64,000 bases of DNA, taken from contig OZ252015.1 in the NCBI GenBank assembly GCA_965247525.1, positions 1,116,001-1,180,000 of the forward strand. Direction: 5' to 3'. Both the position numbers and the translations under genes were made by a program. The notes beneath the pieces are model-generated. The model was not told the DNA's origin, did not search any database, and worked only from the letters and a program-made list of their open reading frames with translations. Of this stretch, positions 50,292-58,787 are shown one piece after another (positions within the stretch are counted from its first letter, which is position 1; every line of letters starts with the position of its first letter). Origin of the DNA: JAZKID01 sp965247525. GTDB taxonomy: Bacteria; Pseudomonadota; Alphaproteobacteria; Rhizobiales; UBA4765.

Positions 50292-50996
50292 ATGTTCGCA
50301 ATCATCAAGACCGGCGGGAAACAATACAAGGTTTCGAAGGATGACACGATTGTTGTCAACCTCATGAACGCTGAAGAAGGGGACATCGTCGCGTTTGAAG
50401 ACGTTGTTCTTTTAAACGACGGTGGAAAAACCCAGCTCGGCGCGCCGGGCATCAAGGGCGTCACCGTTGCCGGCCGCGTGATTGAGCATGCGCGTGGGGA
50501 AAAGGTGATCGCTTTCAAAAAGCGCCGTCGCCAGAACTCGCGCCGCAAGCGTGGCCATCGCCAAGAATTGTCCGTCGTGCAGATCACCGAGATCCTGACC
50601 GATGGCAAGAAACCGGATTTGTCTGCGGCAAAACCGGCTAAAAAACCTGCGAAATCCGCAGAAACGACGTCTGCATTCCATGGAGAGGAAGATATGAAAA
50701 AGCCTAAAGCGAAAAAAGCGACGACAACACGCAAAACAGCCACGAAAACAGCTGTAAAGCGCAAAACAGCGGTTAAAAAACCAGCTGCAAAAAAGACTGG
50801 CGTAGCGGTTAAAAAAGCTGCTAAGAAGACCACAACGACCCGCAAACCGGCGAAAAAGACCACGGCAAAGCGGAAGCCAGCTGCTAAGAAGACAGCAGCA
50901 AAGAAGGCTCCTGCGAAACGTGCGACAGCCAAGCGCGGTCCGGCAAAGAAGAAAACTTCGAGCCGTAAAACAACAGCCAAAAAGGCAGCGAAGTAA
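50292..50996 (+). CDS. rplU: Ribosomal protein L21 fused to histone H1-like tail
   Basis: 234 residues from ATG 50292 (AGGAAAAG upstream). Residues 1-105 are ordinary L21 (MFAIIKTGGKQYKVSKDDTI, AFKKRRRQNSRRKRGHRQEL), which binds 23S rRNA near L20. Normal L21 ends there; here 130 more residues follow, chiefly Lys/Ala/Thr repeats of the AKKTTTTRKPAKKTTAKRK type. At 50694 an in-frame ATG has GGAG at 50682-50685, eight bases before it; it would make a free 100-residue H1-like protein beginning MKKPKAKKATTTRK. Thus the second half may be made both as a fusion and alone. rpmA follows 38 bases on. Confidence 0.92.
   Translation: MFAIIKTGGKQYKVSKDDTIVVNLMNAEEGDIVAFEDVVLLNDGGKTQLGAPGIKGVTVAGRVIEHARGEKVIAFKKRRRQNSRRKRGHRQELSVVQITEILTDGKKPDLSAAKPAKKPAKSAETTSAFHGEEDMKKPKAKKATTTRKTATKTAVKRKTAVKKPAAKKTGVAVKKAAKKTTTTRKPAKKTTAKRKPAAKKTAAKKAPAKRATAKRGPAKKKTSSRKTTAKKAAK
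50682..50696 (+). promoter_or_regulatory. Internal ribosome binding site and start codon inside rplU
   Basis: GGAGAGGAAGATATG: GGAG eight bases before an in-frame ATG (50694-50696). In this frame translation yields the 100-residue basic tail of the rplU product as a separate protein. A Shine-Dalgarno of this strength exactly at the domain junction is unlikely to be chance, but use is unproven. Confidence 0.55.
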
Positions 50997-51034
50997 TCTT
51001 CGACCTGCTTTGAGTTGAAACAGGGAGTTTAGTC

Positions 51035-51295
51035 ATGGCGCATAAAAAAGCTGGCGGTTCGTCGAGAAACGGCCGCGATTCTGAAAGTAAGCGCCTTGGC
51101 GTTAAAAAATTTGGCGGCGAGCATGTGCTCGCCGGCAATATCATTGTCCGTCAACGCGGGACGCGCTGGCATCCGGGCGTTAATGTGGGCCTTGGCAAAG
51201 ATCACACCATCTTTGCAACTGCCGAAGGAACCGTGAAATTCAAGGCGACTTCGGGTGGCAAACAGTTCATCTCGGTTGAGGCGATCGCTTCTTAA
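51035..51295 (+). CDS. rpmA: 50S ribosomal protein L27
   Basis: 86 residues, starting MAHKKAGGSSRNGRDSESKRLGVKKFGGEHVLAGNIIVRQRG and containing GVNVGLGKDHTIFA, the full family pattern. The N-terminus reaches the peptidyl transferase centre. No cleaved N-terminal extension of the Firmicutes type is present. Start follows CAGGGAGTTTAGTC. It is the second gene of the conserved rplU-rpmA pair and is followed by an intrinsic terminator. Confidence 0.97.
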   Translation: MAHKKAGGSSRNGRDSESKRLGVKKFGGEHVLAGNIIVRQRGTRWHPGVNVGLGKDHTIFATAEGTVKFKATSGGKQFISVEAIAS

Positions 51296-51316
51296 GCACG
51301 CTTTCAAAGCCTATTT

Positions 51317-51347
51317 AAAAAAAACAGCCCTTCGGGGCTGTTTTTTT
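51317..51347 (+). terminator. Intrinsic terminator after rpmA
   Basis: Stem AAACAGCCC/GGGCTGTTT with loop TTCG and a seven-base T-run, 22 bases after the rpmA stop. Confidence 0.9.
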
Positions 51348-51419
51348 ATGGCTCGTCTCAAGGAACGACTGCCCACACGCGCGGTTGACTGTCTTTCATC
51401 ACCTGAAAGGCAATAACCC

Positions 51420-51845
51420 GTGGAACTCTCAGACATTTCGAAAGCTCTCAAAGACATCGACATCTGCATGCTCAGCAGCCAGACGGGGCATGGCGGCCTT
51501 GAATCCCGGCCGATGAGCAACAACCGCGATGTTGATTTTAACGGCGACTGCTATTTCTTCTCAATGCAGGACAGCTCCGCGCCAAAGCAGATCGCCCATC
51601 ATGCGCAAGTGAATTTAAGCTACAATGGCAAGCACGGCCTTCTCAAAACAACCCACACCTATGTCTCGGTTACGGGCGCGGCGAGCCTCATCACCGACAG
51701 GCGCGTGATGGAAAAACACTGGAATAAAGATCTTGAGATCTGGTTTGAGCAGGGTCTGGACACGCCCGGCATTGTCATGATTCACGTCAAGGCCAGCCGC
51801 TTGAAATATTGGAGCGGTGACGAGCAGGGCGAAATTAAACTTTAA
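51420..51845 (+). CDS. Pyridoxamine 5'-phosphate oxidase-fold (general stress protein 26-like)
   Basis: 141 residues from GTG 51420. Split-barrel flavin-binding fold: IDICMLSSQTGHGGLESRPMSNN near the start, DCYFFSMQDSSAPKQIAHHAQVNLSYNG (typical 'lwFft...s.K...i..nP.V.l.y') and VSVTGAASLITDRRVMEKHWNKDLEIWFEQGLDTPGIVMIHVKASRLKYWSG, the YdaG/GSP26 pattern ending in 'a.yWd'. Such proteins bind FMN or F420. It lies between rpmA and obgE on the same strand but after a terminator; the ribosome binding site is weak (AAAGG). Confidence 0.82.
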   Translation: MELSDISKALKDIDICMLSSQTGHGGLESRPMSNNRDVDFNGDCYFFSMQDSSAPKQIAHHAQVNLSYNGKHGLLKTTHTYVSVTGAASLITDRRVMEKHWNKDLEIWFEQGLDTPGIVMIHVKASRLKYWSGDEQGEIKL

Positions 51846-51898
51846 GAAAAGCCCAAGCAAAACGTGCTTTTTCAGCAGAGTTTTGCTATGACGCTCCC

Positions 51899-52966
51899 AT
51901 GAAATTCCTTGATCAGGCCAAAATTTATGTCAAAGCCGGCAATGGCGGCGCAGGCGCCGTCTCGTTCCGGCGTGAAAAATTTATTGAATTTGGCGGGCCG
52001 GATGGCGGCAATGGCGGGCGCGGCGGCGATGTGGTGGTCGAATGCGTCAACGGCCTCAACACCCTGATTGATTACCGCTTCCAGCAACATTTCAAAGGCA
52101 AGACCGGCGGCCACGGCATGGGGCGTGACCGCACCGGCGCCAATGGCGCGGACGTCACGCTGAAAGTGCCTGTCGGGACACAGGTTTATGATTATGAGAC
52201 CGAGCTGTTGCTGGCGGATCTCACCGAGCTTGGCCAGATCGTCATTATTGCCAAAGGCGGCAATGGCGGTTTTGGCAATGCCTATTTCAAATCTTCGACC
52301 AACCGCGCGCCGCGCCACGCCAATCCGGGGCTGGATGGCGAAGAACGCACCGTCGACTTTCGCCTGAAACTGATTGCCGATGCCGGTCTGATTGGCAAGC
52401 CCAATGCCGGCAAATCGACATTCCTGTCGCGCGTTTCGGCGGCACGACCAAAAATCGCCGACTACCCGTTTACAACCCTGCACCCCGGGCTAGGCGTGGT
52501 GACGGTTGGCGAGCCCGCTTTCGTGCTTGCTGATATTCCGGGGCTGATTGAGGGCGCGCATGAAGGCGTCGGCCTTGGCCACCAGTTTCTTGGCCATGTC
52601 GAGCGCTGCCGTGTTCTGCTTCATCTTATCGACATGACGCAGGACGATCCGGCGAGCGCCTATCATGTGATCCGCGAAGAGCTTGCGGCCTATGATGCAG
52701 AGCTTGAGCTGAAACCGGAAGTCATCGCACTGACCAAATCCGATGCCTTGAGTTCTGAAGATGCCGAACAGTGCCGCCGCGATTTTGAAACCGCGACAGG
52801 ACAAAAAGCCTTAATCATTTCGGCGGTGTCCGGGCACAATCTGGAAGAGACGCTGCGTGCGCTGCGCGCTTATATTTCAAGCCAGAACGACGAGGCAGCG
52901 GCATCGACCACGGTGCGCATGTCCTTGCACAAAGCTGACCATGACACAGGGCCATCTGCCTCTTGA
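51899..52966 (+). CDS. obgE: GTPase ObgE/CgtA
   Basis: 355 residues. The glycine-rich Obg domain comes first (MKFLDQAKIYVKAGNGGAGAVSFRREKF ... GGNGGRGGDVVVEC), then the G domain: G1 GKPNAGKSTFL, G3 DIPGLIEGAHEGVGLG, G4 ALTKSD (with TKSD for NKxD). Obg couples late 50S assembly with growth and stress responses. Follows rpmA region as usual in bacteria (rplU-rpmA-obg). Stop is two bases before the nadD ATG, so the two genes are coupled. The C-terminus is short, without the long OCT domain. Confidence 0.95.
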   Translation: MKFLDQAKIYVKAGNGGAGAVSFRREKFIEFGGPDGGNGGRGGDVVVECVNGLNTLIDYRFQQHFKGKTGGHGMGRDRTGANGADVTLKVPVGTQVYDYETELLLADLTELGQIVIIAKGGNGGFGNAYFKSSTNRAPRHANPGLDGEERTVDFRLKLIADAGLIGKPNAGKSTFLSRVSAARPKIADYPFTTLHPGLGVVTVGEPAFVLADIPGLIEGAHEGVGLGHQFLGHVERCRVLLHLIDMTQDDPASAYHVIREELAAYDAELELKPEVIALTKSDALSSEDAEQCRRDFETATGQKALIISAVSGHNLEETLRALRAYISSQNDEAAASTTVRMSLHKADHDTGPSAS

Positions 52967-52968
52967 GC

Positions 52969-53586
52969 ATGCGGTTTAAGCTCGAAACATTTGCATTCAA
53001 AGCCAATGAGCGTGTCGGTGTTTTCGGTGGCAGTTTCGATCCCGTGCATGAGGGGCATGTGCATGTGGCGCTGACGGCGCTTCAAGCGCTTCAGCTTGAC
53101 CGTGTGATCGTTTTTGTCACCCCGGCCAATCCTTTGAAACCGCAGGCCAGTGCTGATTTTCAGGTGCGGTTTGCGCAAACGCGGCAGATGTTCAACCACT
53201 CCCGCATCACAGTCAGCGATGCCGAGCAAAAATGGGGGACGCACACAACCTATGATCTTGTCGCTCGGCTTCAGGACACGGCGGCTTCGACGCATTTTGT
53301 CTGGATCATGGGCGGCGACAACCTGCACACTTTCGACAAATGGTATCGCTGGCGCGAGCTTGCAGCACGCGTGCCGATTGCCATCGTGGCGCGCGGCGAA
53401 CAGGACGCCGACGTGCTGGCAAGCGCGTTCACTCAGGCGTTTGCAGGCGCGCGAATTGCGCAGGCTGATGCTGGAGCGCTTGCCTCCAGCGCGCCGCCGG
53501 CCTGGGTGTATCTTTCAGGGCCTCATGTAAAGATTTCATCTTCACAAATTCGCGAGGGGCAAGACATTGCAAAAAAGAAAGAGTAA
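52969..53586 (+). CDS. nadD: Nicotinate-nucleotide adenylyltransferase
   Basis: 205 residues from ATG 52969. The nucleotidyltransferase motif GVFGGSFDPVHEGHVHVA holds the GxFxPxH signature; HFVWIMGGDNLHTFDKWYRWRE and ISSSQIREG are the other substrate-binding motifs. Converts nicotinate mononucleotide to deamido-NAD. Between obgE and rsfS as in many bacteria. An Ala-rich segment near the C-terminus (about 160-175) is divergent. Confidence 0.93.
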   Translation: MRFKLETFAFKANERVGVFGGSFDPVHEGHVHVALTALQALQLDRVIVFVTPANPLKPQASADFQVRFAQTRQMFNHSRITVSDAEQKWGTHTTYDLVARLQDTAASTHFVWIMGGDNLHTFDKWYRWRELAARVPIAIVARGEQDADVLASAFTQAFAGARIAQADAGALASSAPPAWVYLSGPHVKISSSQIREGQDIAKKKE

Positions 53587-53748
53587 ACTTATTATTAACG
53601 TTGTAATGTCATCATTGAATGAGAACCGGACTCCGGTCTGGCCGAACCTGAAAGGGATGCGACACTGAACACCGCAACGCGGTCTGAGGGCGCCACCATT
53701 CGAAGGCACCCTGTTTCCCCACCGGCACTGGCCGCGGCGGAAGCCATT

Positions 53749-54078
53749 TTGCAAAAAATCCTCGCCACGCTGGACGACAGCAAGGCCGAGCACATTGTCA
53801 GTATCCCCCTTTACGATCGTACAAGTCTTGCCGATTTCATGGTGATCGCCTCCGGGCGCTCCCAGCGGCATGTCGACGCGATCGCAAGCCATGTTCTCGA
53901 CGCGCTGGCCAAGCTTGGCAAGCACGACGTGCGCATTGAAGGTCGCCCGAATTGCGACTGGGTGCTGATCGATCAGGGTGATGTGATCCTGCACATTTTC
54001 CACCCGGATATTCGCAATTTTTACAATCTGGAAAAACTCTGGTCTGAAGACCGCCCCTCCGAGCGGACAGTCGCTTGA
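53749..54078 (+). CDS. rsfS: Ribosomal silencing factor RsfS
   Basis: 109 residues from TTG 53749, with GGAAG five bases upstream. The open frame reaches back to about 53620 with no ATG or GTG, so TTG is the likely start. Family core: DDSKAEHIVSIPLYDRTSLADFMVIASGRSQRHVDAIASHV ... DWVLIDQGDVILHIFHPDIRNFYNLEKLWSE. RsfS binds L14 and blocks subunit joining in starvation. A 160-base gap separates it from nadD; rlmH follows at 12 bases. Confidence 0.9.
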   Translation: MQKILATLDDSKAEHIVSIPLYDRTSLADFMVIASGRSQRHVDAIASHVLDALAKLGKHDVRIEGRPNCDWVLIDQGDVILHIFHPDIRNFYNLEKLWSEDRPSERTVA

Positions 54079-54090
54079 TTTCAAGCTGAC

Positions 54091-54570
54091 ATGCGCCTTG
54101 TGATCACAGGCATTGGCCGCTCCAGCAAAGGGCCGGAGCGGGAACTCACCGCGCGTTATCTTGAGCGCATTCCAAAACTTGCGCGCGCGCAAGGCTTTTC
54201 CTCGATTGATCTTGTCCAGCTGAATGAAAGCCGGAAAGACAGCGCGGACACGCGCAAGGCCGACGAGGCCATAGGGCTGCGGCGAGGCGCAAAAAGCGGT
54301 TATGTCATTGTCCTCGACGAGCGCGGGACGCAGATGACAAGCCCCGCTTTTGCCGATGTGCTGCAACACGCACGCAGCACAGCATCCGGCGATCTCCATT
54401 TTCTCATTGGCGGCCCCGACGGGCTTGATGAGACAGTTCGCAATGATGCACACCTAATTCTTGGTCTTGGTGCGATGACATGGCCGCACCAGCTTGCGCT
54501 GCCGCTGTTGTTAGAGCAAATTTACCGTGCGCTGACGCTTCTGTCGGGCCATCCTTACCATCGCATCTGA
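54091..54570 (+). CDS. rlmH: 23S rRNA (pseudouridine-1915 N3)-methyltransferase
   Basis: 159 residues, SPOUT fold. VIVLDERGTQMTSPAFADVL, LHFLIGGPDGLDE and LGLGAMTWPHQLALPLLLEQIYRALTLLSGHPYHRI are the family's knot and C-terminal motifs. Methylates pseudouridine 1915 in helix 69 of assembled ribosomes. The usual 'S...N' loops are intact. 12 bases after rsfS; rsfS-rlmH order is widely conserved. Its stop overlaps the frame of the downstream envC-like gene. Confidence 0.94.
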   Translation: MRLVITGIGRSSKGPERELTARYLERIPKLARAQGFSSIDLVQLNESRKDSADTRKADEAIGLRRGAKSGYVIVLDERGTQMTSPAFADVLQHARSTASGDLHFLIGGPDGLDETVRNDAHLILGLGAMTWPHQLALPLLLEQIYRALTLLSGHPYHRI

Positions 54571-54581
54571 AAGCCTTTCTT

Positions 54582-55931
54582 TTGTCACCTGCTCGCTCAC
54601 GCTTTTCCGCTGTGCTTTTGGCATGTGTGTGCGCTGCGCCTCTGCATGCGCAGCAGGCCGCGCCAGAGCCTGAAACAGCAGAGCAGCGGCATGAGCGGCT
54701 GGAGCATATGGGCAGCGATCTGAAAGCCGAGCAGGAACGTGTCGACCGCCTGAATAGCGAACTTGCGTCAATCAAACAGGACCGCGCCAAAATCAACGCC
54801 TCATTGGTGGACACCGCGCAGAAAATTCAAACTCTGGAGCGCGCGATTTCAGCCAGCGAAAAGCGCCTTTCAGGCTACGCCGCGACCGAGGGCAAAATCC
54901 GTGCCTCGCTGGCAAAACGCCATGATGTCATTGCCGAACTGCTGGCCGCCTTGCAGCGCATGGGCCGCAACCCGCCGCCCGCGCTTCTGGTCGAGCCTGA
55001 AAATGCGCTGAAAGCGGTGCGCTCGGCCATTCTCCTTGGCGCGGTGTTGCCCGAATTTGCCGAGGAGGCCAAATTTCTGGCGCAGGAGCTTGATGACCTT
55101 GTCAAACTGCGCGCCAAAATAGCCGCCGAAATCACCGCCAACCGATTGGAAGTGCAGCAGGCGGCAGCCAGCCAGCAAAAGCTCGATGCTCTGCTTGTCC
55201 TGCGCCGCAAGGATGAAAGCGCCAATGAACAGGAGCTGGTGCGCGCCTCGACGCGCGCCGCCCAGCTTGCCAATGATGTGAAATCTTTAAGCGAGCTGAT
55301 CGAGCGCTCCGAAAAAGAAATCGAGGCGGCGCGGCGCGCGGCCGAACAGGCGGCCGCGGCGGAGGCGGCGCGGGTGTTGATGAAAGACAGCGCCACGATC
55401 GAGGCCGAGAATCTGACAAAATTGCGCAGCGCCAAAAACCCCGACGAGCGCACGGTCGCCTTTCTTGGCCCCGCCGACCGTAAATTTCCGGCCATTTCAT
55501 TCGACAATGCGGCCGGATTTTTACCACTGCCTGTCAGCGGTGAAACCCTTCGCGGTTTTGGAGAGAAAGATCTTTATGGCCTGCCGAATCACGGGCTTTT
55601 GATGGCGACACGCAAACAGGCGATTGTGACGGCACCTGCCGACGGTTTTGTGGTCTATGCCGGACCCTTTCGCAGCTATGGTCTTATTGTGATCATAAAT
55701 GCAGGGTCTGGTTATCATATTCTTCTGGCAGGACTGTCGCAAAGCAGTGTAGAAATCGGGCAGTTCGTACCGGCGGGTGCGCCCGTTGGAAAAATGGGCG
55801 ATACACGCCTCAGCGCCGCCACCGCGATTGACGTCGCGTCGAGCGAGCCAGTTCTGTATGTTGAGTTTCGGAAAAACGGTGTCACAGTCGACCCATCTCC
55901 CTGGTGGGCTCATTTAAAACAAAAGGTTTGA
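54582..55931 (+). CDS. EnvC-like murein hydrolase activator (degenerate M23)
   Basis: 449 residues from TTG 54582, the only start placing a signal peptide (LSPARSRFSAVLLACVCAAPLHAQQ) right after rlmH. A long coiled coil follows (about 35-290; heptad-like Glu/Arg/Leu/Ala, e.g. QERVDRLNSELASIKQDRAK). The C-terminal LytM domain has NHGLLMATRKQAIVTAPADGFVVYAGPFRSYGLIVIINAGSGYHILLAGLS, where the zinc-ligand HxxxD and HxH are degenerate, as in EnvC and not in active endopeptidases. It should activate amidases at the divisome. ctpA follows six bases on. Confidence 0.85.
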   Translation: MSPARSRFSAVLLACVCAAPLHAQQAAPEPETAEQRHERLEHMGSDLKAEQERVDRLNSELASIKQDRAKINASLVDTAQKIQTLERAISASEKRLSGYAATEGKIRASLAKRHDVIAELLAALQRMGRNPPPALLVEPENALKAVRSAILLGAVLPEFAEEAKFLAQELDDLVKLRAKIAAEITANRLEVQQAAASQQKLDALLVLRRKDESANEQELVRASTRAAQLANDVKSLSELIERSEKEIEAARRAAEQAAAAEAARVLMKDSATIEAENLTKLRSAKNPDERTVAFLGPADRKFPAISFDNAAGFLPLPVSGETLRGFGEKDLYGLPNHGLLMATRKQAIVTAPADGFVVYAGPFRSYGLIVIINAGSGYHILLAGLSQSSVEIGQFVPAGAPVGKMGDTRLSAATAIDVASSEPVLYVEFRKNGVTVDPSPWWAHLKQKV

Positions 55932-55937
55932 AGACGT

Positions 55938-57266
55938 ATGCGCAAACTGTCCCTTCTCGCGACCGGTGTTGTTCTTGGCGCCCTGCTTGGCACTGCGGCC
56001 TGGAACCTGCCATTTCACGCGGTTGAACCCGCGATCGGCGCATCATCTGACACCTATCGTCAGCTGAACCTGTTCGGCGATGTGTTTGAGCGCGTGCGCG
56101 CGGAATATGTCGAACAGCCCAAAGATGAAGACCTGATCGAGAACGCCATCAACGGCATGCTCACCTCGCTTGATCCGCATTCGTCCTATCTCAATGCAAA
56201 AAACTTCGGTGACATGCAGGTGCAGACCAAAGGCGAATTTGGCGGGATCGGCATCGAAGTCTCGATGGAAAACGGACTTGTTAAAGTCGTGTCGCCAATC
56301 GACGACACGCCTGCGGCCAAAGCCGGCATTCGCGCCAACGACCTCATCACCGAACTTGACGGCGAGCAGGTCAGCGGGCTGACATTGCCGCAAGCGGTCG
56401 AAAAAATGCGCGGCCCGATCGGCTCAACGCTGAAACTTAAAATCATGCGCGCGGAGACCAAAGAACCGCTGACCTTCGAGCTGAAACGCGACACGATCAA
56501 ATTGCAGTCCGTGCGCTCGCGCGTCGAAGGCGATGACATCGGCTATATCCGCGTCACGCAGTTTAATGAAAAAACCGGCGAGGGCGTCGATGCGGCGCTG
56601 GAAGGGTTCAACAAAACCCTCGGAGCCAAGCTGAAAGGCATTGTCCTTGATCTTCGCAACAATCCGGGCGGGCTTCTCGACCAGGCGATTGATGTCTCCG
56701 ATGCGTTCCTCAATCAGGGCGAAATTGTTCTCACCAAAGGCCGGCGCGAATCGGAAACCATGCGCTTTGCCGCGAAAGCCGGCGACCTTGCCAATGGCAA
56801 ACCGGTTTTGATCCTGATCAACGGCGGCTCGGCGTCGGCGTCTGAAATCGTGGCCGGCGCTTTGCAGGACCACAAGCGCGCAACCCTGATCGGCACACGC
56901 TCATTCGGCAAAGGCTCGGTGCAGACCATTATGCCCTTGCCGCAATATGGCGGCGCTTTGCGCCTGACAACGGCGCGCTATTACACACCAAGCGGCCGCT
57001 CCATTCAGGCCAAAGGCATTGGCCCCGACATCAAGATCGAACAGATCCTGCCGCCCGATCTCAAAGGCAAAGATTTGGTTGAGGGCGAAGCATCGCTCAA
57101 AGGCCATTTGAAAAACGACGATGAAGATGCGTCCGGCTCCTCCGCCTACATTCCGCCCGAACGGAAAGACGACAAGCAGCTGAATTACGCGGTTGATTTG
57201 CTGCACGGCAAGGAAACCAATGCAGCTTTTCCGGCCGACCCTAAAAAAGCGGCGATGCGGAATTAG
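55938..57266 (+). CDS. ctpA: Carboxy-terminal processing protease (S41)
   Basis: 442 residues. A signal peptide or anchor (LLATGVVLGALLGTAAWNLPF) is followed by a helical part, a PDZ domain (about 90-180; GGIGIEVSMENGLVKVVSPIDDTPAAKAGIRANDLI) and the protease core with catalytic serine in NGGSASASEIVAGALQDHKRA and lysine in TRSFGKGSVQTI. Cleaves C-terminal regions of periplasmic proteins. The EnvC-like/CtpA pair with rlmH upstream is typical of alphaproteobacteria. The stop codon (TAG) is followed by TGAGGCAGCG, the start of repeat copy F. Confidence 0.95.
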   Translation: MRKLSLLATGVVLGALLGTAAWNLPFHAVEPAIGASSDTYRQLNLFGDVFERVRAEYVEQPKDEDLIENAINGMLTSLDPHSSYLNAKNFGDMQVQTKGEFGGIGIEVSMENGLVKVVSPIDDTPAAKAGIRANDLITELDGEQVSGLTLPQAVEKMRGPIGSTLKLKIMRAETKEPLTFELKRDTIKLQSVRSRVEGDDIGYIRVTQFNEKTGEGVDAALEGFNKTLGAKLKGIVLDLRNNPGGLLDQAIDVSDAFLNQGEIVLTKGRRESETMRFAAKAGDLANGKPVLILINGGSASASEIVAGALQDHKRATLIGTRSFGKGSVQTIMPLPQYGGALRLTTARYYTPSGRSIQAKGIGPDIKIEQILPPDLKGKDLVEGEASLKGHLKNDDEDASGSSAYIPPERKDDKQLNYAVDLLHGKETNAAFPADPKKAAMRN

Positions 57267-57390
57267 TGAGGCAGCGCTTCGCTTGCGAATAAAAATGCCC
57301 AGTGGGCATTTTTAAGCTGACGAACGCGCTGAGCATCGCTGTGAGGCGCAATTCTCTTTGAACGCCCTGAGCTTCAAGCGAAGGGCATTG
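57267..57390 (+). repeat. Intergenic palindromic repeat element, copy F (after ctpA)
   Basis: Starts GTGAGGCAGCGCTTCGC at the ctpA stop. A perfect 25-nt palindrome at 57290-57314 has arms TAAAAATGCCCA and TGGGCATTTTTA around G, with a sequence unlike the other copies apart from the CCCAGTGGG centre. The second motif GAACGCCCTGAGCTTCAAGC follows near 57359-57378. The rest of the gap holds a terminator and the deacetylase promoter. Confidence 0.72.
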
Positions 57391-57434
57391 TCCTTTAACT
57401 CAACCACCTCAACAGCTCCGCATTCCACCACTTC

Positions 57435-57463
57435 AAAAGCCCCCGCCCTTGGGGGCTTTTTTT
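57435..57463 (+). terminator. Intrinsic terminator downstream of ctpA
   Basis: Stem AAAAGCCCCC/GGGGGCTTTT with loop GCCCTT and a T-run, about 170 bases after ctpA and beyond repeat copy F. Confidence 0.88.
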
Positions 57464-57575
57464 ATGCGCACAGTGTTGTGAGAACCCGCACGCAAGCCAG
57501 TACAGGCAAATTGCGGTATGATAAAAACTGATTCGAAACGCAAAATACGTTTTTGCCTTGAACCTGTCAGGTCTG

Positions 57576-58787
57576 ATGTCCGACGATCTTTACGCACCGC
57601 TGACACGAAAACAAAAATCCAGCATCCGGTTTCGCATCGGTGCGCTGCCCGCGCTTGCCATCAGCACGCTGGTGCTGGGCGGCATTGGCGCTTACGCCAT
57701 TTTCATCAACGATCCGCTTGGCGGCGAGCCCTACAAAATTGTGCCCGTACCGCCGCCATTGGTTGTGCCGCCGCAAGCCGATGCGGGCGCGCAGAGCGCG
57801 CCAAATAAAAGTTTTGAGACGGCAGCGGAACCTGTCCCCTCAACAACAATAGACCCTGCGCTTGACCGCGTCGGCAAACCGACCGTGTCCATTCTCACGC
57901 CCGGCGGCGAAGACGGGCAGATGCTTGTCAAAACCATCACTCTGCCAAAAGACGGCAGCGGACCCGACATCGTGATCGCGCCTGACGCGCGCATTATCGA
58001 AAAAACCCGCGTCGGCCTGCTGCCTAAAATCGGTGCAGATGGCGCGCGCGCTTCGAAACTTTACGCGCGCGCTTACGATGCGTCTGCAGGTGTGCTTCCC
58101 GCAAATGCGCCAAAGATTGCCATTCTCGTCGGCGGGCTTGGTTTATCGCAGAGCGGAACGGCCGAAACCATCACGCGCCTTCCACCCGCCATCACGTTGG
58201 CGTTTGCCCCTTACGGCAACCAGCTGCAAACGCAGGTCGACAAGGCACGCGAGGTGGGGCACGAAGTGATGCTGCAAATTCCGATGGAGCCGTTTGACTA
58301 TCCCTCCAATGATCCCGGCCCGCAGACATTGCTCTCAACCCTGCCGCGCGAGCAGAACCTCAACCGGCTGTACTGGTCGTATTCGCGCTTTTCCGGATAC
58401 ACCGGAATTGTCAATTATCTCGGCGCCAAGTTTTCATCCAACACGGCGTCTTTGCGGCCCATCCTGCAAGATGCCAATGAGCGGGGTTTGAGCGTTGTCG
58501 ATGACGGCTCCAGCCCGCGCACGGTCTCGGACCAGATCGCGCAGGATCTCAAGATCGGTTATAAAAAAGCCCGCCTGACAATTGATGTCGTCCCGAGCCC
58601 CGATAAAATTGACGAGGCGCTCGCCGCTTTGGAGCAGGAGGCACGTAACAATGGCTCGGCTCTCGGCATGGCGTCGGCTTTGCCGGTGACGATCGAGCGG
58701 CTTTCAAAATGGGCCAAAGAGCTGGAGGCGCGCGGCATTGCGCTTGTGCCAGTCAGCGCGGTTGTCAGCGGCGAGCCTGCAAGTTGA
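57576..58787 (+). CDS. YibQ/divergent polysaccharide deacetylase family protein
   Basis: 403 residues from ATG 57576, giving the family's MSDDLYAPL start; TTG 57558 is an alternative. One N-terminal membrane helix (ALPALAISTLVLGGIGAYAIF), a Pro/Ala-rich linker to about residue 130, then the NodB-like barrel: KIAILVGGLGLSQSGTAE, ITLAFAPYGNQLQTQVDKAREVGHEVMLQIPMEPFDYPSNDPGPQTLL and IVDDGSSPRT-like residues. Divergent deacetylases of this group lack some NodB metal ligands. It overlaps rppH (TTGA), so the two are coupled. It lies downstream of ctpA, an arrangement I associate with alphaproteobacteria. Confidence 0.85.
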   Translation: MSDDLYAPLTRKQKSSIRFRIGALPALAISTLVLGGIGAYAIFINDPLGGEPYKIVPVPPPLVVPPQADAGAQSAPNKSFETAAEPVPSTTIDPALDRVGKPTVSILTPGGEDGQMLVKTITLPKDGSGPDIVIAPDARIIEKTRVGLLPKIGADGARASKLYARAYDASAGVLPANAPKIAILVGGLGLSQSGTAETITRLPPAITLAFAPYGNQLQTQVDKAREVGHEVMLQIPMEPFDYPSNDPGPQTLLSTLPREQNLNRLYWSYSRFSGYTGIVNYLGAKFSSNTASLRPILQDANERGLSVVDDGSSPRTVSDQIAQDLKIGYKKARLTIDVVPSPDKIDEALAALEQEARNNGSALGMASALPVTIERLSKWAKELEARGIALVPVSAVVSGEPAS

